A stretch of DNA of 64,000 nucleotides from Colwellia chukchiensis. GTDB lineage: Bacteria; Pseudomonadota; Gammaproteobacteria; Enterobacterales; Alteromonadaceae. Below are positions 46,020 through 55,710 of this stretch, in pieces (position 1 is the first letter of the stretch; the number at the start of each line of letters is the position of its first letter). The position numbers were made by a program, and so were the translations under genes. Under the pieces are notes generated by a model, which was given only the letters and a program-made list of their open reading frames with translations, did not search any database and had not been told where the DNA came from. The DNA is taken from positions 1 to 64,000 of the forward strand of contig NZ_NBOC01000008.1 of NCBI RefSeq assembly GCF_002104455.1, read 5' to 3'.

Positions 46020-47837
46020 CTAGTGGTGTGAATGATCAACAGCAGGCACTTCTTGCGCAGAAGTGAGTGCTGATGTGTCATCATGGCTTACCGGCGAAAT
46101 TGCCACAATCACAAACTCGCCATCGCGAATTTCAAAGGTGAACTTAACCTGCATACCAACACTCAACCCAGCTAAGCTGACGCTGTCTGCGCTGATAAAG
46201 TCCATCGTGGCGGCCGGTCGTTGCCATTTCTCTATCGCAGCGCGACTGATAGTGACCATGTTATGTTCAAGCATTAATGCCTTGATGGTGCCAGTAACGG
46301 TTGCTGACGGGATGTTATCGGCTTTGTCCATCGCGCTATGCTCAGCCATGGCGGCGCCATCTGGGATATGAAGATTACTGATTTGGTAATCACCATTGGC
46401 GGTTTTAGTGACTTCAACATGCAAACTAAGCCCTTGATAAAGATCAGAAAAGTCGACATCATCAGCAACACTAAAGTCCATGACCATTGCCGGCCAATCC
46501 CACTCAGGAATCGCCTCATGCTCAAGCGTTAACATTTGATGTGCCGCCATAATGCTAGCAATTGTTGCCGACACCCATACCGAATTTGGCTGCTCTGTTG
46601 CGCTATCGCCATGGTGCATACGAATAAAGTCTGATGATTTACTGGACTCAGAGTCCAATAAAAACTGCGCCGAGGTTACCACATGATCGCCTTCTTTTAG
46701 GCCAGCAAGTATTTCAACATTTTTGCTATCAAAACGCCCAACACTAACCGCAACTGACTTAAAGCTGCCCTCGCCTAGCGCCAGTACTACACGATCTTGG
46801 TGACCGGTTCTGATCAGCGCTTCTTTTGGAATTAATAATCTGGCTTGCTCGGCCTCGGCATGCAAAACAATTTGAGCAAACATATTAGGTTTGAGTAAGC
46901 CTTGGCTATTGTCAAAACGTAAACGCACTTTTACGGTTCGAGTTTTGGCATCTAGCGTAGGATAAATATAATCGACTTTACCTTGCCAAACTTGGCCCGG
47001 CAGGTAATCAAGGGTCATAGTAACCGCTGTACCTTTTTTTACTAACCCTGCTTGACGCTCAAATACTTCCGCCTCTAGCCAAACTTGCGACAAATCTCCT
47101 ATCGACATTATGGTAGAGCCGGGTTTAACAAAATATCCTTCACGAATTTTTAAGTTTTCCACCACGCCATTTTGCGGTGCGTAAAAGGTCACACGCTGTT
47201 GCACCTTTTTTGTTTGTTTTAGTTTATCAACGGCTTGCTTGGGTATTTGTAGCGCAGATAAACGGCTTTTCGCAGCCTCTAATAAGCGGCTATTTTTCCG
47301 CGACATGGCCAATAATAATTCTTCTTGCGCATTAACTAGTTCAGGGGAGTAAATATCATATAACGCTTGTCCTTTTTGCACCGGATCGCCAATGGCTTTA
47401 ACATACAGTTTTTCTATCCACCCCTGCACACGCGGATGAATATGCACTAATTTATCTTGGTTATAGGCAACGTAACCCACGGTATTAATTTTTGTATTTA
47501 ACGACTGGTAACGCACAGCGCTGGTGCGCACCCCTAAGTTATTAACCACATCCGGCGAAATGCGAATAGTGCCCGCCCCCGCGTCAGGGCCTTTACCATC
47601 ATCAGCATAGACTGGAACTAAATCCATGCCCATGGGGGACTTACCGGGTTTATCTCGGCGATAATTGGCATCCATAGGTGCCACCCAATATAAAGGTTTG
47701 GCCGCAGCAGGTTCATTATTGCTGCTTTGTTTATTGCTCTCAGGTGCTACCAAACGGTAGCCGGCAAGAGTCAATATAACGCCTATTAGCAGACCGATTA
47801 CCATAGGCTTGATATTCATTGCTTGCATAGTGCTCAT
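46020..47837 (-). CDS. cusB: RND adaptor CusB with tandem C-terminal CusF-like domains
   Basis: This 605-aa periplasmic membrane-fusion protein bridges CusA and CusC. After an N-terminal helix comes a metal-binding segment (VAPMDANYRRDKPGKSPMGMDLVPVY) with the Met-rich form of the heavy-metal-binding domain, then hairpin, lipoyl and beta-barrel domains up to about residue 390. The C-terminus carries two CusF-like OB domains (about 415-490 and 510-585), with the copper-site motifs WPAMVMDF and RPAATMDF. A separate small CusF is the more usual arrangement. It ends in DHSHH. The start overlaps the end of cusC by four bases (ATGA). Confidence 0.85.
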   Translation of the reverse strand: MSTMQAMNIKPMVIGLLIGVILTLAGYRLVAPESNKQSSNNEPAAAKPLYWVAPMDANYRRDKPGKSPMGMDLVPVYADDGKGPDAGAGTIRISPDVVNNLGVRTSAVRYQSLNTKINTVGYVAYNQDKLVHIHPRVQGWIEKLYVKAIGDPVQKGQALYDIYSPELVNAQEELLLAMSRKNSRLLEAAKSRLSALQIPKQAVDKLKQTKKVQQRVTFYAPQNGVVENLKIREGYFVKPGSTIMSIGDLSQVWLEAEVFERQAGLVKKGTAVTMTLDYLPGQVWQGKVDYIYPTLDAKTRTVKVRLRFDNSQGLLKPNMFAQIVLHAEAEQARLLIPKEALIRTGHQDRVVLALGEGSFKSVAVSVGRFDSKNVEILAGLKEGDHVVTSAQFLLDSESSKSSDFIRMHHGDSATEQPNSVWVSATIASIMAAHQMLTLEHEAIPEWDWPAMVMDFSVADDVDFSDLYQGLSLHVEVTKTANGDYQISNLHIPDGAAMAEHSAMDKADNIPSATVTGTIKALMLEHNMVTISRAAIEKWQRPAATMDFISADSVSLAGLSVGMQVKFTFEIRDGEFVIVAISPVSHDDTSALTSAQEVPAVDHSHH

Positions 47838-49266
47838 TCTATCTCTCCAAGCATCGCAGCATAGTGGCGACTGCGGCCTTTAATATTTTTTGTCATATCG
47901 GCATTCATCGCACCGATAAACAGATAATTTAATTCCAGGTGTATTTTTTGCTCATCGACATTCAAGGTTAATTCATCTATTTCGGCATTTAATACCGCTA
48001 TGCGAGCACGCACCACTTCGGCAAAGTCGCCATCGTCATTGGTATAAGCGGTAAGTGATGCTAAGGCTTGATCATGTATTTGTGGCAACAACCTGTTTTT
48101 ATATAAGGCTTGGCGTTTTTTGAGCTTCAACAATCGACCTTTGGCACTGGCATAACTCCCGAGTAGCTGGCGCAGCAAGATATGTTTTTCAGTTTTTATC
48201 GCTTCGGTTTTCGCGGTCACAGAGCGCACTTCTTGATCTTGTTTATTTTCAGTAAACAGTGGCAGATCAAAGGTGATACCAACGGAAAACAAATCAGCGC
48301 GACTGCGCCCCATCGCATCATCAGCGCGGTAGCCATAACTGGCGTTTAGCCCCCATTCTGGCTTATATTTTTGCTGCGCTAATTTGATGCCTGTTTTGCT
48401 GGCGTCAATTTTTTTATCCACGGCAAGTACGGCTGGGTGCTGTGCTAAGTAAGGCACTAAGCTTTGTGCTTGTTGCCAGCGTTCATCGTACACTAAATCC
48501 GAATTTCGTAACGCTAATTGCGGCAATTGCTGAGTCAAACGCATGTTATAAGTGTTTATGCTGTTCCGAGTTAGCGCATAATTTTCTAACTCAGTGCTGT
48601 TCACCACAGTTAGCCACTGCGATAGCATGCCATGGTATTTATTCTGCTGTTGGGCCAGTTTATTCAACCTATCTTCTAGGCGGGTCAGCTCCAGTTGTGC
48701 TCTAACAAGGTCTTGTTGGCGAGTTTTACCCAATGTAGAGGAGTAACTTGCTTCAACTACATCGGCGAGTTGTGCAAACAAGGCGCGATTTTTTTCAATT
48801 AAGGCAATACTTTGCTGAACGCGATAGGCGTCTAACCATAAACCGCCAACCGTAACGGCGACTTTGGCTTGTCGATCTAACCGTTGCAATGGATAACTTT
48901 CACTTTGCAATTGTAATTGCTGGCTTTTAAATGCCAGACTATCGCCACGCGGTAGCATTTGGCTAACGCCAACTTTGAGTTGGGTCATGCCTTCTTGATT
49001 AAGGTCAAAACCATTGGTGGGCAAGCCTGCCATGCTAATCGACACTTTAGGATCGGGTAACGTGTTTGCAGCAATACTCGCCGCTTCTGTCGCCTGTTGT
49101 TGATGGCGACTGCCGGTCATTTTTGCGCGAGTTTAATGGCTTGTGCAAACGATAGCTGCCCTTGGGTGTAGGCCATGGCGTGGTTAATAGCAGGCAAACC
49201 CATCAACAACATTAGTGCTGCTGTTAGCGACTTAACCTGCACTCGGTTTTGCAAGGTGCTGGCCAT
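47834..49266 (-). CDS. cusC: outer-membrane factor CusC/TolC family, frameshifted near the N-terminus
   Basis: The body (49120 to 47834) is a TolC-like channel: ATEAASIAANTLPDPKVSISMAGLP, long coiled-coil helices and two repeats. It starts inside the first helix and lacks an export signal. The true start is an ATG at 49266 that overlaps the DUF411 stop (TAATG), with a GGAG upstream. It gives 49 codons with a signal peptide and the family's first helix (QLSFAQAIKLAQK) before a TGA at 49117-49119. The frames meet at a run of five A (49120-49124). A sixth A would give an unbroken LAQKMTGSRHQQQ. So this is a frameshift by error, decay or slippage. Confidence 0.72.
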
Positions 49267-49790
49267 TAGAACTGCTCCTGATACGACTTGATATGCGCGT
49301 AAATTTGGTAACTGCCATCGGCTTTTAGTAATAAAATTCGATACGGCTGAAATTTATCGTCAACTTCCATGCCTGGCGTGCCGACAGGCATGGCAGGGAC
49401 TGATAAACCAATTACGTCATTACCATGACTTTCTTGCAAAAATTTATGCATAAACTTGGCGGGTACATGCCCCTCAAAGGCATAGCCATCAGCTGAGACA
49501 GCGGTATGACATGAGCGATATCGCGGTGCAATACCTTGTTGCTCTTTAATGCCAGTCACGTCTTGAAAGTCGTGTACTTTTGATGCAAAGCCATGCTCAT
49601 GAATATGATCTAACCACTTGACACAACATCCACAATTAGGGCTTTTATAGACAGCCAATTCAATTGGCTGCGACTTTACAGTGCCGTTATCTCTGTTGGC
49701 AACATTATTGCCGTTTTCTGAACAACTGGCCAGCGTCAAACAAGCGAAAAAAATCACGGTAAACTTTAACAAAAAATTTTTAAATATCAT
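49266..49790 (-). CDS. DUF411 metal-binding lipoprotein
   Basis: This 174-aa protein has a lipoprotein signal (LTLASC, lipobox Cys near residue 23) and then a DUF411 domain with the CGCC motif (YKSPNCGCCVKWLDHIHEHGF) and downstream YRSCHTAV and EGHVPA. DUF411 proteins occur throughout copper and mercury resistance clusters and are thought to bind metal through the cysteines. It is the first gene of the run DUF411-cusC-cusB-cusA-PepSY-PepSY/reductase, each next to the last with little or no gap. The upstream 150 bases show no operator that I can name. Confidence 0.85.
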   Translation of the reverse strand: MIFKNFLLKFTVIFFACLTLASCSENGNNVANRDNGTVKSQPIELAVYKSPNCGCCVKWLDHIHEHGFASKVHDFQDVTGIKEQQGIAPRYRSCHTAVSADGYAFEGHVPAKFMHKFLQESHGNDVIGLSVPAMPVGTPGMEVDDKFQPYRILLLKADGSYQIYAHIKSYQEQF

Positions 49791-49940
49791 CAGTTCCCCC
49801 TAACGGGACAAATAGTTATTGGTAAACAATTAGGGTAGTTTTGAGGTCACGAATAGTGGCAAATAATACCCGTATTCATCAAAAGCCTAATACAGTGTGC
49901 TTTACTAAGGTGCCAAATTTTGGACACAACTATGCTGTAT

Positions 49941-50327
49941 TTAGCTTAATATGGGTGGACGATAAAGTGAGCTGACTTGATGGCTGGTGAGTTGTTGTAA
50001 ATAGGTATGAATTTTATAGGTGCTGTGAATAGGGCTTTGATAACTATGCTCAATTAAGGCGGCTACCGTTGAGCAGCCTCCGGTAAAGCAGTTACAGATT
50101 TGTAAACAGCAATCTTCTGTGTTTTCTGGTGAGTCGCCACTGCTGTCCATCATCATGCCATGGTGGCTATGATCCATCATAGTCATAGTGCTGTTGCTAG
50201 ATGACTCTGCACTGCTGCCTTGCATAACCATCATATGATAAGACATAGCAGTTGCTGCCATTGTTTGGCCAAAAAAGCTCAAACACAGTAGCAATAACAT
50301 CAATGTATTTTTAAACGGAACAGGCAC
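49941..50327 (-). CDS. secreted Met/His/Cys-rich protein of the copper cluster
   Basis: This 128-aa protein starts at a GTG at 50327 or an ATG at 50300; neither has a clear ribosome-binding site. The signal peptide is LMLLLLCLSFFGQTMA. The mature part is rich in Met and His (MSYHMMVMQG, MTMMDHSHHGMMM) and then Cys (DCCLQICNCFTGGC), ideal for holding Cu(I). It lies about 150 bases upstream of DUF411-cusCBA on the same strand and probably belongs to the same response. A 24-codon hydrophobic reading frame (TTG-started, ending inside the start region) precedes it and may couple translation. I cannot assign a family. Confidence 0.55.
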   Translation of the reverse strand: MPVPFKNTLMLLLLCLSFFGQTMAATAMSYHMMVMQGSSAESSSNSTMTMMDHSHHGMMMDSSGDSPENTEDCCLQICNCFTGGCSTVAALIEHSYQSPIHSTYKIHTYLQQLTSHQVSSLYRPPILS

Positions 50328-50765
50328 AGGCGATCACTATGATTAACACTAGCACTAATAATACCCAAGTTTTTAAATTATTCAACGAATTATTTTCTCT
50401 GTAATGAAAACATTATGACAAAGATTAAGCGTTTAGAAATACCAAAAATCGGCCCGTAACGGACAAGTTTAATGACTGTTGTTACCACAGCTAACAAACA
50501 AATCCTTAGACGTATAACTATTCTGCTAATTTGCTGTCTCAAAGGGCAATCGAGCTTTCGACAACTGACAATTTCACATATGTTAAATTTGTTAATGTTT
50601 GATAGTTTATACTGCCAATTATTATTTACACCATATTTTACATGGTTTAAAAGCCAAAATTAATTAGCACATACGGTAAGCTTTTAATTAGAATGCAGGC
50701 ATAATTTCTATTGTAACTAGCGCTAATTAGTACAATTACTAGTTAGTCATTTTGAGGGAAAGCAT
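50328..50765. other. intergenic region between the copper cluster and putA
   Basis: This is about 440 AT-rich bases between divergent transcripts. On the minus strand a 24-codon hydrophobic frame (LNNLKTWVLLVLVL then ACACSV, about 50317-50391) overlaps the start of the Met/His-rich gene. On the plus strand a 63-codon frame (50472-50663) shows no family features. The last 100 bases must hold the putA promoter. No clear operator was found for either gene. Confidence 0.4.
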
Positions 50766-53700
50766 ATGCTTTTTAATGATTCGTTAATCACAGACTGCCC
50801 TATTCGTCAAAAGATTCGTGACTTCTATCGTATCGATGAAAATGTCGCGGTTGATCATATTCTTCCACTTGCAGAAGTAAATGTTAGTGCCCGTAGTCGA
50901 GCCTGGGAACGGGCGCGTAAAATGGTGTTAAAAATTCGCCAAGACCAGTCGGGTAACGGTGCCATTGATGCCTTATTAAATGAGTATTCACTATCAAGTG
51001 AAGAAGGTGTGGTATTAATGTGTTTAGCGGAAGCTTTGTTACGCGTACCTGATAAAGACACACAAGACGCCTTAATTCGTGACAAAATCTCGCAAGGTCA
51101 GTGGAGTAGCCACTTAGGCAGCAGCGAGTCACTCTTTGTTAACGCCTCGTCATGGGGTTTGTTAATCACGGGTGCTATGGTCAATTATGCAGATAGACGC
51201 AAACAAGACAGCTTTGGTTTGTTGAAAAAAACTATTGGTCGACTAGGCGAGCCGGTTATTCGTAAAGCCATGAACTATGCCATGAAAATCATGGGTAAAC
51301 AGTTTGTGATGGGTGAAACGATCACAGCAGCAACGGAACGTGCCGCAGAGAAAGAGCAAAAAGGCTATGTTTATTCATATGACATGCTCGGTGAAGGCGC
51401 TCGTACCATGGCAGATGCCGAACGCTATTTAAAAGCCTACCAAGATGCGATTGAAGTCATTGGTCAAGTGGCGCAAGCAACGGGCAAAAATGACCCGCGC
51501 AAAGTACCGGGTATTTCAGTGAAACTGTCGGCAATCCACCCACGTTACGAATTCACCCATAAAGCACGGGTCATGGCAGAAATTGTCCCTAAACTTAAAG
51601 CGCTATGCTTACAGGCAAAAAGTTACAATATTGGCTTAACCGTAGACGCTGAAGAGTCAGAGCGTTTAGATATTTCGCTTGATATTATTGAAGCCGTATT
51701 TAGCGACAACGAATTAGGAAGCTGGGATGGTTTTGGTATTGCCCTACAGGCTTATCAAAAGCGCGCTATTTTTGTTGTTGACTGGCTACGCGAGTTAACC
51801 TTGCGCGTTAACCGTAAAATGATGGTACGTTTAGTTAAAGGCGCTTACTGGGATACTGAAATTAAAAATGCGCAAAAAGATGGCCATTCACACTTCCCGG
51901 TATTTACCCGTAAGTCGTCAACAGACGTTTCTTATCACGCCTGTGCCAACAAACTTTTAGAATACCGTGATTCCATCTACCCACAGTTTGCTACCCATAA
52001 TGCCTATACTGCCGCCACTATCGTGGAATTAGCTGGCGATGACAAAGAAGGTTTTGAGTTCCAATGCTTGCACGGCATGGGTGACTCGTTATACGACCAA
52101 ATCGTCGCAGGTGAACAAATTCAATGCCGCATTTATGCGCCGGTAGGTCATCACGAAGACTTATTAGCCTATTTAGTACGACGTTTATTAGAAAATGGCG
52201 CTAACTCATCATTCGTTAACGCTATTGTTGATGAGTCACAGCCGGTTGAATCTTTATTGGGCGATCCGGTGGAAAAAACCCAACGCTTAAAAGACAAATA
52301 TAACACTCAAATTGTTAAACCTATTGCCTTATATCATGAGGAAATGGGCAGTGCTCGTGATAACTCTAAGGGCTTAGACCTTACCGATATTAATGTTATT
52401 ACGCCGTTAAAAGCCTCGTTAGATAGTTGGTTTGAGTCACACCTGATTAGCGCAAGCGACGTACCTGAAGGTGCATTTGCCGTTAAAAACCCTGCTAATC
52501 ACAGTGAAATTATTGGTTATCACCATCATCACAGCAAAGATGACATGCTTGCCATGATAGACGTGGCTGAAGCAACCTTTGCTACTTGGTCAACTACGCC
52601 TGTTGCTGAGCGCGCGGCATTACTGTGCCGCGTAGCTGATATCCTTGAGCGTCATACCGACGAGCTAATCGCCTTGTGTATTAAAGAAGCAGGTAAAGTG
52701 ACACAAGATGGTATCGACGAAGTCAGAGAAGCGGTAGATTTTTGTCGTTACTATGCCAACCGTGCCATTGATATTGCTGCCGATGAACGCTTAGAAGCAC
52801 GGGGTGTAGTGCTATGTATTAGCCCGTGGAACTTCCCGTTAGCCATCTTTTTAGGCCAAGTTGCTGCCGCCATAGCAACCGGTAACACTGTGTTAGCAAA
52901 ACCGGCTGAGCAAACCAGCTTAATTGCCTTGCGCACCATAGAGCTAATGAAATCCGTTGGCTTGCCAGAAGGTGTTGTGCAAGCGGTGATTGCTCGTGGC
53001 AGCCAAGTAGGCAGTGTTATTATTCCAGATGAGCGCATTCAAACCGTGATGTTTACTGGCTCAACAGAAACTGGCACAGTTATTTCGCAAACCTTGGCGG
53101 CGCGTGGTGGTGATCAAGTACCATTAATCGCGGAAACCGGTGGTCAAAACTGTATGATAGTTGACTCAACCGCATTGCCTGAGCAAGTGGTTGATGATGT
53201 GATCTCATCTGGCTTTCAGTCTGCTGGCCAGCGTTGTTCAGCCTTGCGCGTGCTATTTTTACAAGAAGATATTGCCGATACCGTCATTACTATGCTTAAG
53301 GGCGCGTTGGCCGAATTGCACGTCGGTAACCCTGAATATTTAAGTACCGATATCGGACCTGTGATCGATTCAAAAGCGCTGGCGGCACTAAATGCTCACA
53401 GTGACTATATGAAAAAGCATGGTAAGTTATTGTACCAATGCCAACTCGGTGCTGAAGTTAAAGACAATGAACATTACTTTTTTGCGCCACGTTTGTACGA
53501 AATTAGCGACATTAGCGTGTTAAAACAAGAGGTTTTCGGCCCTTGTGTACATGTGGTGCGTTTCAAGGGTAATGATATTGAAGCTATTATTGATCAAATC
53601 AATGGCACTGGCTTTGGTTTAACTATGGGGATTCATACCCGTATTGAACACCGTGCATTCGAATTAGCGAAATTATCTCGTGCAGGTAACGTTTATATTA

Positions 53701-54590
53701 ACCGCAATATGATTGGCGCTATTGTTGGTGTACAACCCTTTGGTGGTCGCGGCCTATCTGGCACTGGCCCTAAAGCAGGTGGCCCTAACTACCTTAGCCG
53801 TTTGGTGATTGAAAAAGCCACACCCGATCCAGAGGAGTTTAACCTACTGCCTTGGCAAGTTGACGCATTGGACGGCGACCAAACTTCAGAAAAAGAAGCT
53901 AACTTGATCATGGAGAAAGCCAACGCCGCCGAAAAAGGTTGGCGCTTAACGGAATTAAATACGCGTATTTCATGTGTGCGCCAATTGTTAGCAAAAATCG
54001 CCCATGTTGAAATAGTTGATGACTTGGCAGACGATTTAAACCGCTCATTAAAGGCAGCACGCTCACAATTAATTAATATTGAAAAGCACCTGAAAAAGCC
54101 AACATTTTTGCCAGGACCAACGGGTGAGTCAAATGTGCTGTATTTAGAGAACCGCGGTAATATCATTTGTTTTGCCGATAAAAACGTTAGCTTTCACTTT
54201 TGGTTATTATCAATTGTTACCGCATTGGCAACCGGTAATACCGTCATCGCGGTAGTTTCTGATCTATATTACGACGAAGCTATTGCCTTTCGGGATAAGT
54301 TTATAGCCATCGGCGAAGGTGAAAACGTCTTCCAAGTGGCAAGACTTCGCCACTTAACCACTATGCTAGCGCACCCTGCGTTATCAGGCATAGTGGTCGA
54401 CAGTAACTGTGATCGCAAACACTTTTTCAGTGAAAAGCTTGCTGAGCGTCAAGGGGCAATATTACCTGTGATCAGCTCCGAGTATTTTGATAACTTAATA
54501 CAGCGTTTGTTAACCGAAAAAACCATCAGTATTGATACTACCGCCTCTGGTGGTAATACCTCTCTGATGACTTTGGTTGAAGAAGATTAA
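50766..54590 (+). CDS. putA: bifunctional proline dehydrogenase / pyrroline-5-carboxylate dehydrogenase
   Basis: This 1274-aa enzyme oxidises proline to glutamate. An N-terminal arm leads into the FAD proline dehydrogenase barrel (about 185-560; SVKLSAIHPRYEF, VRLVKGAYWD, ATHNAYT). The NAD aldehyde dehydrogenase domain (about 570-1050) has GVVLCISPWNFPLAIF, MFTGSTETG, the catalytic Cys in AGQRCSALRV, and EVFGPC. A C-terminal ALDH-like extension of about 200 residues follows, as in longer PutAs. The ribbon-helix-helix DNA-binding domain of E. coli PutA is absent: the protein starts directly with the arm, so it is not a self-repressor. The start has GAGGGA upstream. Confidence 0.95.
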   Translation: MLFNDSLITDCPIRQKIRDFYRIDENVAVDHILPLAEVNVSARSRAWERARKMVLKIRQDQSGNGAIDALLNEYSLSSEEGVVLMCLAEALLRVPDKDTQDALIRDKISQGQWSSHLGSSESLFVNASSWGLLITGAMVNYADRRKQDSFGLLKKTIGRLGEPVIRKAMNYAMKIMGKQFVMGETITAATERAAEKEQKGYVYSYDMLGEGARTMADAERYLKAYQDAIEVIGQVAQATGKNDPRKVPGISVKLSAIHPRYEFTHKARVMAEIVPKLKALCLQAKSYNIGLTVDAEESERLDISLDIIEAVFSDNELGSWDGFGIALQAYQKRAIFVVDWLRELTLRVNRKMMVRLVKGAYWDTEIKNAQKDGHSHFPVFTRKSSTDVSYHACANKLLEYRDSIYPQFATHNAYTAATIVELAGDDKEGFEFQCLHGMGDSLYDQIVAGEQIQCRIYAPVGHHEDLLAYLVRRLLENGANSSFVNAIVDESQPVESLLGDPVEKTQRLKDKYNTQIVKPIALYHEEMGSARDNSKGLDLTDINVITPLKASLDSWFESHLISASDVPEGAFAVKNPANHSEIIGYHHHHSKDDMLAMIDVAEATFATWSTTPVAERAALLCRVADILERHTDELIALCIKEAGKVTQDGIDEVREAVDFCRYYANRAIDIAADERLEARGVVLCISPWNFPLAIFLGQVAAAIATGNTVLAKPAEQTSLIALRTIELMKSVGLPEGVVQAVIARGSQVGSVIIPDERIQTVMFTGSTETGTVISQTLAARGGDQVPLIAETGGQNCMIVDSTALPEQVVDDVISSGFQSAGQRCSALRVLFLQEDIADTVITMLKGALAELHVGNPEYLSTDIGPVIDSKALAALNAHSDYMKKHGKLLYQCQLGAEVKDNEHYFFAPRLYEISDISVLKQEVFGPCVHVVRFKGNDIEAIIDQINGTGFGLTMGIHTRIEHRAFELAKLSRAGNVYINRNMIGAIVGVQPFGGRGLSGTGPKAGGPNYLSRLVIEKATPDPEEFNLLPWQVDALDGDQTSEKEANLIMEKANAAEKGWRLTELNTRISCVRQLLAKIAHVEIVDDLADDLNRSLKAARSQLINIEKHLKKPTFLPGPTGESNVLYLENRGNIICFADKNVSFHFWLLSIVTALATGNTVIAVVSDLYYDEAIAFRDKFIAIGEGENVFQVARLRHLTTMLAHPALSGIVVDSNCDRKHFFSEKLAERQGAILPVISSEYFDNLIQRLLTEKTISIDTTASGGNTSLMTLVEED

Positions 54591-54642
54591 TCAGGCAAGT
54601 TAGCTTAATGAATATAAGTTAAGAAAACTTAGCCGTAACATA

Positions 54643-54675
54643 AAAACGGGCACTTTTTAGTTGCCCGTTTTTTTA
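54643..54675 (+). terminator. rho-independent terminator of putA
   Basis: The stem AAAACGGGCA / TGCCCGTTTT has a 9-base loop and is followed by further T residues. It lies about 50 bases after the putA stop. Confidence 0.85.
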
Positions 54676-54796
54676 TTGCCAATCATTGTTAGCCGCAGCG
54701 TTAAGCGCCACAACGAACTATAGGCAAGCGTCAATCAAATTGCTAAGCTGCTGCACTGTGAATACACAAGTAAAATAAAGCCAATAAGGTTGCGCA

Positions 54797-55078
54797 GTGT
54801 TAAAATCTCCGCTATTAGTACTAGCCATTTTGATAACTCCTGCTTGTGTAGTGTTGCCTGAAGTCAAGGAAAACCAGCATTACCAATGCGGCTTATCTAG
54901 CGATAAGAAAACCCTAAAAGTCGTCAACTTAATGGCGGGTGATACCAGCTTTTATCAATGGCATGATGAACTTTTATCGCTCATTACCCTGCCAAGCACT
55001 GCCGTTATCTCAAGTACTTATGTCGCGGTTAACAATATTTATCATTTGGGTGAGAAAGTCATAAAGTGTGGTTCTTGA
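54797..55078 (+). CDS. small putative lipoprotein, unknown function
   Basis: This 93-aa protein starts with a GTG at 54797 with AAGG at a fair distance. A hydrophobic leader (LLVLAILITPAC) ends in a Cys that could be lipidated (ITPAC fits the lipobox only loosely). The mature part has two further Cys residues (YQCGLSSDKK and VIKCGS), which could form a disulphide. I do not recognise the family. It lies alone after the putA terminator. Confidence 0.5.
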   Translation: MLKSPLLVLAILITPACVVLPEVKENQHYQCGLSSDKKTLKVVNLMAGDTSFYQWHDELLSLITLPSTAVISSTYVAVNNIYHLGEKVIKCGS

Positions 55079-55585
55079 AGCCTTGCCGCTAGCTGACTAC
55101 TCGCTGTTAGCTGACTAAATACCGTTAATAATTACATCAATGCTAGAAAGGCCTTGTCTGATTAAACCTCATATTTATGGCTTTGCATTTAGTATCCAAA
55201 TCAACCCGCACACGGCCGGTTAAAAAAACACTTGTTGACGCTAATAACCATCGCCACTATGTAAAATTGGCCATCAACAAAGCATTAGCAACTACTGTCT
55301 TGTCTTCGCTGCCTAGGTTACCTGTTGGCCCCAAAACACACCTTTAAACTTAAAATAACCTTTTGAAAATAAACCTTAACTATTTAGAGCCAATCGTTTA
55401 GCCCACACGGCGTACCAAAGCCCTGACAGATGTTAATTAATCCAAGGGTTATACCTATTTTTAAAGCTTAAGTAACTAGCAGAAACTGCCTAGTCTGACT
55501 GTAAGCAGAGGTTGATTGGGTTGATTTCCACTTAAAAGCCTACTCTAACACTGAAATAAACAACATGTTGCCAAATCGGATACAC
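55079..55585. other. apparently non-coding gap
   Basis: This stretch of about 500 bases shows no clear gene. The best frame is 56 codons on the plus strand (55177-55347, MALHLVSKST...GPKTHL), with no ribosome-binding site and no recognisable similarity. It may be decayed sequence. No RNA motif was seen. Confidence 0.4.
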
Positions 55586-55624
55586 AAAGGCGCTTAATGA
55601 CATTGCAATAATCAAGCGCCTTTT
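55586..55624. terminator. possible bidirectional terminator
   Basis: The stem AAAGGCGCTT / AAGCGCCTTT has an 18-base loop, with T residues after the right arm on the plus strand. It lies about 90 bases after the stop of the large lipoprotein gene. The large loop lowers confidence. Confidence 0.55.
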
Positions 55625-55710
55625 AACTCATCGAATTAACGTATCTGTCGATTTAAGTACAGAACTTAACCTGCTGATTTTGACTATTAAACACGACAAG
55701 CTAACGCCTT

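Noticed and set aside
50472-50663. 63-codon plus-strand frame upstream of putA
   Set aside because: AT-rich, no ribosome-binding site, no family features; more likely promoter region.
55177-55347. 56-codon plus-strand frame in the gap after the small lipoprotein
   Set aside because: No ribosome-binding site and no similarity that I recognise; kept only as a note in the gap entry.
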